Below are positions 6,883-14,972 of a stretch of 32,390 nt of DNA, one piece after another. The position numbers and the translations under genes were made by a program. Source of the stretch: VRUE01 sp033856195 (lineage in GTDB: Bacteria > Actinomycetota > Thermoleophilia > Solirubrobacterales > 70-9); NCBI GenBank assembly GCA_033856195.1, contig JAWVFL010000072.1, positions 1-32,390 on the forward strand. Direction: 5' to 3'. Position 1 is the stretch's first letter; the number at the start of each line of letters is the position of its first letter. The notes beneath the pieces are model-generated. The model saw only the letters and a list, made by a program, of their open reading frames with translations. It was not told the DNA's origin and made no database searches.

Positions 6883-7826
6883 CCCTCGTCCAGCTCCGAG
6901 AACAGGCACTCCTCCGGCGCTTTGTCGTCCCGGAACCGATGGAACCGCCCGCCGTGCCTGATCCGGCCCGCCGCGGCGTGGTCGTAGCCGATCTCGATCA
7001 CCAGCTCGGGGCGCAGGGCGACCCACTCGAGGTCGCGGCCGCCGGTCCAGCGGCTCGGCTCGGCGGTGCCGCTCTCGCCCGTCTCCAGGGGTTCCAGCAG
7101 CGTGCGCAGGCTCCGTTTCGTCTCGTGGCTGAAGCCTGAGATGTGGCCGACGGAGCGCAGCTCGCCGCCGTCGTAGAGGCCGAGGATCAGCGAGCCGACC
7201 GTGCCCTCCTCCTTGCCCGGTCGCCAGCCCATCACGACGCAATCGATCGTGCGCTCGCGCTTCACCTTCGCCATCCCTTTGCGCTTGCCCGGCATGTAGG
7301 GGGCGTCGAGCTGCTTGGCCATCGTGCCCTCGGTGCGCCGCAGCCATTCCTCGGCCTGCTCGGCGTCGCTGCTGAGCCTGCTCAGTTCGACCGACGTCTC
7401 GCCGAGCAGGCTGTCCAGCCGCTCGCGGCGCTTGCCGAACGGGGTCTCGAGCAGCGTCTCGTCGCCCTCCGCGAGCAGGTCGAAGGCGACGAGGCGAGCA
7501 GGGATCTCTTCCGAGAGCAGCGTGATCCGCGACTCGGCCGGGTGGATGCGGCTCTGCAGGGCGTCGAATTCGATGTTGCCGTCGGCGTCGCGGATGACCA
7601 GCTCGCCGTCGACCACGTAGCGGCCGAGCGGGAAGCTCAGCTCAGGGAAGTAGCGCGATAGTGCCTTGCCGCCGCGCGACTGGATGTAGGAATCGGCGCC
7701 GTCGACGAAGACGATCGCGCGGAAGCCATCGAGCTTCTGCTCGTATGCCCACTCCTCGCCGACGGGCAGCGCTTTGCGGGTCAGCGCCAGCTGCGGTTTG
7801 ATCGGTGGGGCGAGCGGAAGGTTCAC
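6879..7826 (-). CDS. ATP-dependent DNA ligase (LigC-like)
   Basis: Seals nicks by the lysine-adenylate mechanism; cytoplasmic. The nucleotidyltransferase motifs are in order: motif I 'EQKLDGFRA' (adenylated Lys near residue 31), motif III-like 'VVDGELVI' near 72, 'LVAFDLLAEG', motif IV 'EGTMAKQLDAPY', and motif V 'MAKVKRERTIDCV'. An OB-fold follows, with motif VI-like 'RFHRFRDDKAPEEC' near the C-terminus. At 315 residues it lacks nuclease or primase modules, which matches the stand-alone LigC type of actinobacteria and not LigD. The start is GTG 7826 with a weak ribosome-binding site. It is the last gene of a minus-strand series, 26 bp after a peptide-transporter ATPase gene, an unusual partner. 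The essential NAD-dependent ligase would be elsewhere in the genome. Confidence 0.88.
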   Translation of the reverse strand: MNLPLAPPIKPQLALTRKALPVGEEWAYEQKLDGFRAIVFVDGADSYIQSRGGKALSRYFPELSFPLGRYVVDGELVIRDADGNIEFDALQSRIHPAESRITLLSEEIPARLVAFDLLAEGDETLLETPFGKRRERLDSLLGETSVELSRLSSDAEQAEEWLRRTEGTMAKQLDAPYMPGKRKGMAKVKRERTIDCVVMGWRPGKEEGTVGSLILGLYDGGELRSVGHISGFSHETKRSLRTLLEPLETGESGTAEPSRWTGGRDLEWVALRPELVIEIGYDHAAAGRIRHGGRFHRFRDDKAPEECLFSELDEG

Positions 7827-7852
7827 TTGCCCGACAGTTTGCCGGGCCGGGG

Positions 7853-9508
7853 CTAGGCGGGTCCCAGCGCCTGCCGCCGCGCCTGTGCCTCGCGCGGATC
7901 TGGGATCGGCACAGCGGCGAGCAATTGCACGGTGTAGGCGTCCTGGGGCCGCTCGCAGACCGCGTCGGCCGGGCCCTCCTCGACGATCTTGCCTTTGTAC
8001 ATCACCGCGATCCGGTCGGCGACGTGGCGAACCACGCCGATGTCGTGGGCCACGAAGACGTAGGTGAGGCCAAACTCGGACTGCAGCTCGGAGAGCAGGT
8101 CGAGGATCTGGGCCCGGATCGAGACGTCGAGGGCGGACACGGGCTCGTCGGCGACGATCAGCTTCGGCCGCAGCGCCAGCGCCCGGGCGATCCCGATCCG
8201 CTGCCGCTGCCCGCCGGAGAACTCGTGCGGGAAGCGGTCGTAGTGCTCGGCGGAAAGGCCGACGCGGTCGAGCAGCCCCTGCGCTTCCCGGCGCAGCTCC
8301 GCGCCCTTCGCCTCGCCCTGCAGCCGCAGCGGCTCGCCCACGATCTGGCCGATCCGCTTGCGCGGGTTGAGCGAAGCGTAGGGGTCCTGGAAGACCATCT
8401 GCATCTGCCGCCGCAGTGGCCGCATCTGCCGCCGCGAGAGCCCGGCGATCTCGCGGCCCTCGAAGCGGACCGAGCCCGACGTCGGCGCGAGCAGCTGCAG
8501 GATCGTGCGCGAGAGCGTCGACTTGCCGCTGCCCGACTCTCCCACCAGGCCGAGCGTTTCCCCCTGCCGCACGCTGAGGCTGACGCCGTCCACCGCCCGC
8601 ACCTTGTCGACCTCGCGATCGATCAGGAGCCCGCGCTTGACCGGGAAGTGCTTGACCAGGTCGGTGACCTCGAGCAGCGGCTCGCTCTCGCGCCGCGCCC
8701 GCAGTGGTGGCGCCGCATCGAGCCGCACCACGGCGTCGAGCAGCTTGCGCGTGTAGGGATCGGCCGGCGAGTAGAAGATCTGGTCGAGGTCGCCGCGCTC
8801 GACGATCACGCCCTCGTGCATGACCAGCACCCGGTCGGCCACCTCGGCGACGACGCCAAGGTCGTGGGTGATCAGGATCGTCGCCAGGCCGCGCTCGCGG
8901 TTGAGCTGCTCGAGCAAGGCGAGGATCTGCGCCTGCACGGTCACGTCGAGCGCCGTCGTCGGCTCGTCGGCGATCAGGATTTCAGGCTCGAGCGCCAGCG
9001 CCATCGCGATCATCGCCCGCTGCTGCATCCCGCCAGAGAACTGGTGCGGGTAGTCGTCGACACGCTGCGCCGCGTCCGGGATGCCGACCGAGTCGAGCAG
9101 CTCCACCGCGCGCCCGTGAGCCTCGCGCGCGCTCGTCCCGTCGCTGTGGGCCCGGATTGCCTCGGCGATCTGCCAGCCGATCTTGTAAACCGGGTTGAAG
9201 GAGGTCATCGGGTCCTGGAAGACCATCGCGATCCGCTCGCCGCGAACCCTGCGCAGCGCCTCGTCATCGGCGTCGATCAGCTCTTCCTCACCCAGCCTCA
9301 CCGAGCCCTCGATTCGCGTGTTGGCAGAGCGGCTGAGGCCGATGATCGTCTGCGCGGTGACGCTCTTGCCCGAGCCCGACTCGCCGACGATCGCCAGCAC
9401 CTCTCCCGGCTCCAGGTCGAAGGAGACGCCGTCGACCGCCTGCACCCGCCCGCCTTCGGTGACGAAGCCGACCCTCAGGTCACGCACGGAAAGAAGGGGC
9501 TCGCTCAT
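7853..9508 (-). CDS. Fused double ABC ATPase for oligopeptide/dipeptide uptake
   Basis: One 551-residue chain carrying both ATPase domains that drive a peptide/nickel-type ABC importer (a DppD-DppF or OppD-OppF fusion). Domain 1: Walker A GESGSGKS near residues 43-50, 'FQDPMTSFNPV', signature 'FSGGMQQRAMIAMALALEP', Walker B 'ILIADEPTTALD', H-loop 'ITHDLGVV'. Domain 2 from about residue 275: a second GESGSGKS, 'FQDPYASLNPRKRIG', signature 'FSGGQRQRIGIARALAL', 'LIVADEPVSALD' and 'VAHDIGVV'. Both sites look catalytically complete. The ATG overlaps the permease stop codon (ATGA at 9505-9508), so translation is coupled. Each half ends with the oligopeptide-type 'DPYTRKLLDAV' or 'DAYTVQLLAAVP' element. 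The frame is open further upstream, but that part is only the shadow of the permease gene. Confidence 0.93.
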   Translation of the reverse strand: MSEPLLSVRDLRVGFVTEGGRVQAVDGVSFDLEPGEVLAIVGESGSGKSVTAQTIIGLSRSANTRIEGSVRLGEEELIDADDEALRRVRGERIAMVFQDPMTSFNPVYKIGWQIAEAIRAHSDGTSAREAHGRAVELLDSVGIPDAAQRVDDYPHQFSGGMQQRAMIAMALALEPEILIADEPTTALDVTVQAQILALLEQLNRERGLATILITHDLGVVAEVADRVLVMHEGVIVERGDLDQIFYSPADPYTRKLLDAVVRLDAAPPLRARRESEPLLEVTDLVKHFPVKRGLLIDREVDKVRAVDGVSLSVRQGETLGLVGESGSGKSTLSRTILQLLAPTSGSVRFEGREIAGLSRRQMRPLRRQMQMVFQDPYASLNPRKRIGQIVGEPLRLQGEAKGAELRREAQGLLDRVGLSAEHYDRFPHEFSGGQRQRIGIARALALRPKLIVADEPVSALDVSIRAQILDLLSELQSEFGLTYVFVAHDIGVVRHVADRIAVMYKGKIVEEGPADAVCERPQDAYTVQLLAAVPIPDPREAQARRQALGPA

Positions 9509-10461
9509 CGTGCCGAGCTCCCCAGCCTGATCCGCGGATCGAGCCAGGCGTAGGCGATGTCGACGAGCGTGTTGAAGAGGACGACGAAGAAGGCGCCGAA
9601 GAGGACAATCGCCAGGATCGGGGGTAGATCGGTGTTGGCGAGCGCTTCGAAGGCGTACTGGCCGACTCCGTTGAGGCTGAAGATGCTTTCGATCAGAATC
9701 GCGCCGCCGAGCAGGGCGCCGAAGTCGAGCCCGAAGAGGGTGACGATCGGGATCAGCGAGTTGCGCATCACGTGGCGGCTCATCACCCGCCGCTCGCTCA
9801 GTCCCTTGGCCCGGGCCGTGCGCACGTAGTCCTCGTTCATCACGTCGAGCATGCTCGAGCGCAGCACGCGGCTGTAGAAGCCGGCGTAGAGGATCGCCAG
9901 GGTGACCCAGGGCAGGATCAGGTGATTGGCCCACTCGAACGGATCTTCGCCGAATTCCACGTAGCCACCCGAGGGGAAGATTTCGGTCTTGTAGGTGAGG
10001 TAGTTGAGGAAGAGCGCGGCGAGCCAGAAGACCGGCATCGAGATCCCGGCCACGGCGATCACGGTCAGCGCCCGGTCGAGCCAGCCGCCTGCTTTGACCG
10101 CCGAGAGATAGCCGAAGAGGATGCCGAAGAAAAGCCAGATCACCGCGGCGCCGATGCAGAGCGAGAAGGTGGCGGGAATGCCTTCGAGGATCCGTTCGTC
10201 GACGTTTTCGCGCCCTTCGTAGGAGATCAGATCGCCGCTGAAGACCTTGCGCATCATCGTCAGGTACTGCCGTGGGAGCGAGTCGTCGAAGCCCCATTCC
10301 TCGGTGATGCTGGCCACCAGCGCCGGTGTGGGGTTCCTGCCCGCCATGCTCCGGGCAGGGTCGGAATTGGGGATCACGTTGAAGATGAGGAAGGTGAGGA
10401 CCGAGACGGCGAAAAGCACGGCGACCATGCCGATCAGACGCCTGAGTGCGAAGCGGGCCAT
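9505..10461 (-). CDS. ABC transporter permease, DppB/OppB type
   Basis: A 318-residue inner-membrane permease. It opens with the family pattern 'FALRRLIGMVAVLFAVSVLTF' (TM1) and 'FNVIPNSDPAR', then an extracytoplasmic loop. Five more hydrophobic segments follow, including 'AAVIWLFFGILFGYLSA' and 'LPPILAIVLFGAFFVVLFN'. The ATPase-contacting EAA-like loop is 'VRTARAKGLSERRVMSRHVMRNSLIP'-like: 'DYVRTARAKG' followed by a conserved G and the NSLIP segment. It forms the heteromeric channel with the next-upstream permease. Its ATG overlaps the stop codon of the DppC-type gene (TGATG at 10459-10463), and its own stop overlaps the ATPase start. Confidence 0.93.
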   Translation of the reverse strand: MARFALRRLIGMVAVLFAVSVLTFLIFNVIPNSDPARSMAGRNPTPALVASITEEWGFDDSLPRQYLTMMRKVFSGDLISYEGRENVDERILEGIPATFSLCIGAAVIWLFFGILFGYLSAVKAGGWLDRALTVIAVAGISMPVFWLAALFLNYLTYKTEIFPSGGYVEFGEDPFEWANHLILPWVTLAILYAGFYSRVLRSSMLDVMNEDYVRTARAKGLSERRVMSRHVMRNSLIPIVTLFGLDFGALLGGAILIESIFSLNGVGQYAFEALANTDLPPILAIVLFGAFFVVLFNTLVDIAYAWLDPRIRLGSSAR

Positions 10462-11522
10462 CAGGGTGCAAGCCCGTCGATCGTCTCACTGCCCTCGGGC
10501 GCGCTGAGCCCGCTGTGCGCCTCGAAGCGCACTTTTGACTTCGGGTCGAGCGCGTCGCGCAGCCCATCGCCGAAGACGTTCACGGCCAGCACGGTGAGCA
10601 GGATCATCGTGCCGGGGATGACGGTCAGCAGCGGTGCGCTGGTGAGCAGGTTCTGGCCCGCGGCGAGCATCGTGCCCCAGGAGGCATTGGGTGATTGCAC
10701 GCCGACGCCGAGGTAGGAGAGGGCCGACTCGAGCAGCATGTTGTTGGCGACCGTGAGGGTGAAGAAGACGATGATCGTCGACCAGAGGTTGGGCAGCAGC
10801 TCGCTGAACATCACCCGCAGCGGGCCGGCTCCCTGCGCCACCGCCGCCTCGACGAACTCTTTCTCGCGCAGCGAGAGGACGTCACCGCGAATCGGTCGCG
10901 CCATGTACGGGGTGTAGACGAGGCTGATGACCAGGATCGGGATCCAGATCGAGCTGCCGGAGATGTGGAGCGGGCCGATCTGCAGGCCGCCGACCGCGAG
11001 GGTCAACCCGAGGGCGATCGCCAGCAGCAGCACCGGAAAGGCCCAGATCACGTCCATGGTCCGTGAGATCGCCGCGTCGGTGGCGCCGCGGAAATACCCG
11101 GCCAGCAGGCCGAGGAACGTCGCCAGAACGGTAGTGATCAGCGCCGAGACGATGGCGATGAAGAGCGAGACCCGGCCGCCGTACATCAGCCGCACCATCT
11201 CGTCGCGACCGAGGCGACCGTCGGCGCCGAGAAAGAACCTGCCGCCGGCGCCGAGCCAGACGGGACCGACCGGCCGGCCTTCGGGGTTGACGACGTCGCG
11301 CTTCTCGCCGTCGACTTCGATCTTCTGCAGGGTGTGGGTGTCGTTTGGCCCCGTGTGGGCGACCTCGTTGGCCCAGAGCGGCGCCGCCAGGGCGAAGAGG
11401 ACGATCAGGACGAAAAGGCAGAGGAAGCCGAGCGCGATGCGGTTGCGCCGCAGGCGCCGCAGCGCCAAGCGCCACGGGCTGCTGCCCGACGGGCCCCCTG
11501 CGGCGATCGACTCAGGAACCAC
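10461..11522 (-). CDS. ABC transporter permease, DppC/OppC type
   Basis: A 353-residue inner-membrane permease. The N-terminus has the OppC-type 'ALRRLRRNRIALGFLCLFVLI' and the first TM helix. A longer-than-usual extracytoplasmic loop follows ('NDTHTLQKIEVDGEKRD...', about 75 residues) with 'WLGAGGRFFLGADGRLGRD', a variant of the family's 'HPLGTDxLGRD' element. Later TM helices include 'LFIAIVSALITTVLATFLGLL', and the EAA-like loop is 'FVEAAVAQGAGPLRVMFSELLPN'. The C-terminus has 'GDGLRDALDPKSK', the usual OppC ending. The start is GTG 11522, 28 bp after the binding-protein stop codon. Together with its neighbours it makes a complete importer. Confidence 0.92.
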   Translation of the reverse strand: MVPESIAAGGPSGSSPWRLALRRLRRNRIALGFLCLFVLIVLFALAAPLWANEVAHTGPNDTHTLQKIEVDGEKRDVVNPEGRPVGPVWLGAGGRFFLGADGRLGRDEMVRLMYGGRVSLFIAIVSALITTVLATFLGLLAGYFRGATDAAISRTMDVIWAFPVLLLAIALGLTLAVGGLQIGPLHISGSSIWIPILVISLVYTPYMARPIRGDVLSLREKEFVEAAVAQGAGPLRVMFSELLPNLWSTIIVFFTLTVANNMLLESALSYLGVGVQSPNASWGTMLAAGQNLLTSAPLLTVIPGTMILLTVLAVNVFGDGLRDALDPKSKVRFEAHSGLSAPEGSETIDGLAP

Positions 11523-11550
11523 GCTCGTAGTGTGAAGCAGCGCCTGGCGG

Positions 11551-13179
11551 CTACTTGAACTGGAAGCTGGTCAGGTCCTGACCGAAGGTGGGGTTGAAGA
11601 TCACCTTGTCGAGATCGATCGCGCTGGAGACGAAGGTCGAGATGGTGTTGTTCCCGTAGGGCACCCAGGGGGCTTCTTCCATGAATTCCCTGTCGAGCTC
11701 GGCATATTCGCTTTCCTGCTTGGGCCCCAGCGTCTCTTCGGCCAGCCTGGCGACCTTGTCATTCAGCTCCGGCACGTCGAGCTGAGCAAAGTTGGTGTTG
11801 AAGGTCGGATAGATGCTTTCGCCCACGAGCTGCGGCTGGAAGAAGTCGTTCGGGTGCGGGTAGTCCTGGATGAAAGCGGTCCAGCCGGTATCGAGGTCCG
11901 GCGTCGAGAGGTTGCCGATCACCGTGTAGTAGTTGTCGGCGTTGAGCGTCTTCAGCTTGGTATCGAAGCCGAGTTTGCTGAGCACGTCCTCGTAGTAGGC
12001 GCCGGCGTCGTCGTTGGGGCTTTCGTTGTCCGTCCAGACGGTGATGTTGCGATCTGACGGGTTCGCTTCCGCGAGCAGGGCCTTGGCTTTGGCCATGTCG
12101 TGCGGGTAGAGGTCGAGCTCTTCGTGGCCCGGTACCCCCGGGGGGAGGATCTGGTGCGTGGCAGCGAGGGAGCCAGAGTAGATCCGTTCCAGCGCTTCCG
12201 TGTTGACCGCGTAATTGACCGCTTCGCGCACCTTGAGGTCGTCGAAGGGCGGCTCGGTCGTGTTCATCCAGAAGTAGTAGAGGTTGATCGGACGGTCGAC
12301 CCGGAATTGGGTCCCCTCGTATTTGTCCTTCAAGGCTACGTACTGGTCAGCGGGAACGGGTGGCTGCATCCAGTCGGTCTTGCCCTGCTCGACGTTGCTG
12401 ACCTGGGTCGAGTCGTTGCGGATGAGGCTGATCTCGATCTTGTCGACGTGGCCACCGGGCACTTCCGGCACCAGCTTCGCGTTGGTCTTTGCCCAATACG
12501 GATTGCGCTCGTAGCTCCAGCTACGTCCCGGCTGGGCTTTGGTTATCGCGTACGGGCCGGTGGCAGGGGGCGGATTCGCCGAAAGGTTCTTTGCCGGCGT
12601 ATCGGCGGGCAGGAGCGCGGCGAAGAGCATCCCCAGCTCGTTGGTGAAGGTGCCGCGGGGCTGGACCAGGTCGATTTCGATCTTGCCCGTCTTGTCGTCG
12701 GTCTTGATGCCGGGGATCCCGCCGCTCTTCGTTTCGGCGAATTTTTCGGCGCCGACGATGGCGGAGTAGAAGGTGGTGCCGGGCGAGTTGAGCTTGAAGA
12801 GCCGTTCGATGGAGCTGGCGAAGTCAGAGGCTTTGACCGGGGCGCCGTCGGAGTACTTGAGGCCCTTCTGCAGGGTCAGCGTGTAGGTCTTGCCGCCGTT
12901 GCCGATCCTGGGAAGGCTTTTGGCCAGGCCCGGGACGATTTTGCTGCCCTCGACGCCGTCCGCGTGGGCGTAGGTGAGCAGCGGGATGTAGGTGTCGTAC
13001 ATCGCCGTCCAGCCTTCCACCTGGTAGGAGAGGCCTGGGTCGAGGTAGTCCGGATAGGAGGCGTAGCTGCCGGTCAGCGTGCCGCCTTCTTTTCCGCTCG
13101 AGCTACCACAAGCGGCGAGACCGAGGGCGGAGCCCGCGGCGAGGACGAGCACCAGCGCAACGAGACCAATCTTTCTCAA
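11551..13179 (-). CDS. Oligopeptide-type substrate-binding lipoprotein (SBP family 5)
   Basis: The extracytoplasmic receptor of the importer. A lipoprotein signal occupies residues 1-24: 'MRKIGLVALVLVLAAGSALG' followed by the lipobox LAAC, with Cys24 as the lipidated residue and then a Gly/Ser linker. The mature 518 residues have the family 5 pattern: 'YPDYLDPGLSY', 'LVPGLAKSLPRI'-type segment, 'KYSDGAPVKASDFASSIERL', 'TGPYAI', 'NPYWAKT', 'VREAVNYAVNTEAL' and 'PPGVPGHEE'. Such proteins bind peptides, but some bind other solutes; the ligand cannot be read here. The ATG overlaps the stop codon of the upstream MFS gene (ATGA at 13176-13179), an uncommon pairing. Confidence 0.93.
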   Translation of the reverse strand: MRKIGLVALVLVLAAGSALGLAACGSSSGKEGGTLTGSYASYPDYLDPGLSYQVEGWTAMYDTYIPLLTYAHADGVEGSKIVPGLAKSLPRIGNGGKTYTLTLQKGLKYSDGAPVKASDFASSIERLFKLNSPGTTFYSAIVGAEKFAETKSGGIPGIKTDDKTGKIEIDLVQPRGTFTNELGMLFAALLPADTPAKNLSANPPPATGPYAITKAQPGRSWSYERNPYWAKTNAKLVPEVPGGHVDKIEISLIRNDSTQVSNVEQGKTDWMQPPVPADQYVALKDKYEGTQFRVDRPINLYYFWMNTTEPPFDDLKVREAVNYAVNTEALERIYSGSLAATHQILPPGVPGHEELDLYPHDMAKAKALLAEANPSDRNITVWTDNESPNDDAGAYYEDVLSKLGFDTKLKTLNADNYYTVIGNLSTPDLDTGWTAFIQDYPHPNDFFQPQLVGESIYPTFNTNFAQLDVPELNDKVARLAEETLGPKQESEYAELDREFMEEAPWVPYGNNTISTFVSSAIDLDKVIFNPTFGQDLTSFQFK

Positions 13180-14507
13180 CTGACGACCTCCGAATCGGAT
13201 CGGGCAGGGGTACTTCGTCCTCCCACTGGAATCAACTCCACCATAATCTCCTCTTCGGCGTCAAGGGCATCTGGACCTGTATTTCCCCTGCTTTCGGGCC
13301 ATTTCGTTCCCATTAGAGGGGCGGCGACGGCGACGATCGCGAGCACGCCGACGCCGGCGACGAGGAAGGTGGCCCGGGGGTCGATCGCGCTGGCGATCAA
13401 ACCGCCGAGGAGATAGCCGACCCCCGGCATCGCCGCTCCGATCGACTCGAGCACGCTCATCACGCGCGCCTGCATGCCCGCCACGGTGAGTTCCTGCACG
13501 GCGCTGATCGCGCTCACCCACTGCACGCCGTTGCCGGCCCCGCCGACAATCGAGGCCGCGCAGGCGAACGCCAGCGTCGGCGCCGCCGCGAGCCCGAGGT
13601 AGCCGGCGCCGACGGCCAGGGTGCTGAAGAAGAGCAGGACGGGGAGTGGCGCTCGGCGCACCAGGGCGAAGACGAAGCTGCCGATCACCATGCCGACGCC
13701 CCAGCTGGCCAGCAGCAGGCCGTAGCCCGAGTCGCCCACCCCCAGTGTCTCCTTCGAGTAGATCACCTCGATCGGGATCACCGCGGCGAAGAAGACGAAG
13801 GCGGCGCCCTGGGCGACCAGCAGCCGTCGCAGCCTCGGGCGCTCGCGGATGTAGGCAAGGCCCGCGCGCACACGGTCGCGTACCAGCCCCGGATCGGGCT
13901 CTGCCTGGGGCAGCGGGCCCGCGGTGAGCAGGATCCAGGCGATCGCGTAGAAGGAGACGGCGTCGAGCAGCAGCGCCGATTGCACGCCGAAGCCCGCGAC
14001 GATGAGGCCAGCAATGCCGGGGCCGATCGCGGCACTGCCGGTAAAGGCGACGTTGAGCACCGCATTGCCGGCGCGCAGTTCCCCGCTCGGCTCGAGTAAG
14101 GCGGCGACGACGGCCCGGGTGAGCGCCCGCCCGGTCAGGGCCAGCGCGCCGTCGACGGTTGCGAGGACGATCACCCCGACGAGCAGGAAGCCGTCGCCGG
14201 CGAACAGCGCCAGCGCCCCGAAGGCCGCCGCCTCGCCGCAGTAGATCACCGGCAGGGCGAAGCGCGGTGGTGGCTGCTCCACCTTCGCGACCAGGATCGG
14301 TGCGATCAGGGCCGGCAGAAAGCGGGTGCCGAGGAAGAGGCCGGCGGTCGCCAGGGCGCTTCCCGTGCGGTCGAAGACCAGCACCGAGAGAGCCACGATG
14401 CCCATCCAGTCGCCCAGCTCGTTGACCGCGTAACTGGCGGCCAGGCGCCGAAATTGCCGCTTTCTCAGGGGGTCGGTTAGTCGCGCTTTACGCATGTTTG
14501 GCCGCAC
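13176..14507 (-). CDS. MFS transporter
   Basis: A 443-residue major facilitator with about 12 hydrophobic helices. The N-terminal 'RRLAASYAVNELGDWMGIVALSVLVFDRTGS' region (a short excerpt is 'NELGDWMG') and 'LFLGTRFLPALIAPILVAKVEQ' are typical of the enterobactin-exporter/DHA3-like drug efflux group. The C-terminus carries a hydrophilic tail of about 35 residues. The substrate is unknown. GTG 14507 is the first start; ATG 14495 is equally possible. The gene heads the minus-strand operon and its stop overlaps the start of the binding lipoprotein, so exporter and importer components would be made from one transcript. Its upstream region holds a tandem 20-22 bp repeat that may be an operator. 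Confidence 0.88.
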   Translation of the reverse strand: MRPNMRKARLTDPLRKRQFRRLAASYAVNELGDWMGIVALSVLVFDRTGSALATAGLFLGTRFLPALIAPILVAKVEQPPPRFALPVIYCGEAAAFGALALFAGDGFLLVGVIVLATVDGALALTGRALTRAVVAALLEPSGELRAGNAVLNVAFTGSAAIGPGIAGLIVAGFGVQSALLLDAVSFYAIAWILLTAGPLPQAEPDPGLVRDRVRAGLAYIRERPRLRRLLVAQGAAFVFFAAVIPIEVIYSKETLGVGDSGYGLLLASWGVGMVIGSFVFALVRRAPLPVLLFFSTLAVGAGYLGLAAAPTLAFACAASIVGGAGNGVQWVSAISAVQELTVAGMQARVMSVLESIGAAMPGVGYLLGGLIASAIDPRATFLVAGVGVLAIVAVAAPLMGTKWPESRGNTGPDALDAEEEIMVELIPVGGRSTPARSDSEVVS

Positions 14508-14513
14508 GAACTA

Positions 14514-14553
14514 CTGCATTTATGCACAAGTTTTGCTGCAGATGCACAAGTTT
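14514..14553. repeat. Tandem direct repeat upstream of the MFS operon (possible operator)
   Basis: Two copies of CTGCA-(1 to 3 nt)-ATGCACAAGTTT lie at 14514-14533 and 14536-14553. The core ATGCACAAGTTT is exact in both, with a 20-bp period close to two helical turns. On the minus strand, towards the MFS gene, the core reads AAACTTGTGCAT. Its position 7-60 bp upstream of the likely start codons suggests an operator for a dimeric regulator. No regulator can be assigned. Confidence 0.5.
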
Positions 14554-14706
14554 CCGCCGGGTTGTGCTACAAAGTTGACAGGCAATTGACGAGTTTCAGA
14601 TCGCAGTGCGCAATCTGAGGGGTTCAACAATCGAAGGGATAAGGCACATGGGCTTCCATCACTAGATCTTCTTGAGAGCGGTAGTTAAGACGCTCTTCCC
14701 AGTTCT

Positions 14707-14741
14707 CGAAGGGCGTCCATAGGACGCCCTTCGCGTTTTTT
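14707..14741 (+). terminator. Strong intrinsic terminator with no gene upstream
   Basis: A perfect 12-bp stem, CGAAGGGCGTCC (14707-14718) with GGACGCCCTTCG (14722-14733), a 3-nt loop ATA, then CG and six T (14736-14741). The U-tract is on the plus strand. The nearest plus-strand coding end is more than 8 kb upstream, so it most likely ends a small RNA or a leader transcript starting within 14.57-14.65 kb. Confidence 0.8.
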
Positions 14742-14799
14742 CGGGGCCGGAATGCCCAAACCCTCGTTGGGAGACGGTGGATTGTGCTTTGGGCGGAGC

Positions 14800-14827
14800 C
14801 TCGCAATGAGGCCAGATGCCTTGCGAG
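14800..14827. repeat. Bulged hairpin in the HD-GYP leader
   Basis: CTCGCA (14800-14805) pairs with TGCGAG (14822-14827), and AGGC (14809-14812) pairs with GCCT (14818-14821) around a CAGAT loop. A 3-nt bulge (ATG) lies on the left side. There is no U-tract. It may be a structural element of the 5' leader or part of a downstream RNA; function is unknown. Confidence 0.35.
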
Positions 14828-14972
14828 CATTCAGCTTGCCAAGTACTTTGGATGCAGCTTAAGTTGCGCGCGGCAAGCCCAGTCAACCAGGCGCAGGGAA
14901 TGGGCTTCGGCTCATGAACCTGTAGGCCCCGGTGATGGCGTCCGCACGTGACGCCTGTTCTCCGAGAACGCT

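Larger units (their letters stand above)
14508..14972. other. 465-bp non-coding region between divergent genes
   Basis: No convincing gene on either strand; the short open frames seen here lack normal codon bias. It holds, in order: the tandem repeat at 14514-14553; a TTGACA at 14575-14580, with a TTGACG at 14586-14591, resembling -35 elements but without a good -10; a strong plus-strand terminator at 14707-14741; and a bulged hairpin at 14800-14827. About 140 bp of further non-coding leader precedes the HD-GYP gene. I did not recognise a known riboswitch or RNA family. Confidence 0.6.

Noticed and set aside
7805..9553. 582-codon plus-strand open frame
   Set aside because: It is antisense to the double ABC ATPase, whose motifs are complete. 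The antisense product has no recognisable motif.
9509..10567. 353-codon upstream extension of the ABC ATPase frame
   Set aside because: It overlaps the DppB-type permease gene out of frame. The ATPase ATG at 9508 forms an ATGA overlap with the permease stop and begins exactly at the domain.
14742..14972. Possible c-di-GMP or cobalamin riboswitch ahead of the HD-GYP gene
   Set aside because: I looked for the conserved core motifs of these riboswitches and did not find them. Only a generic bulged hairpin is present.
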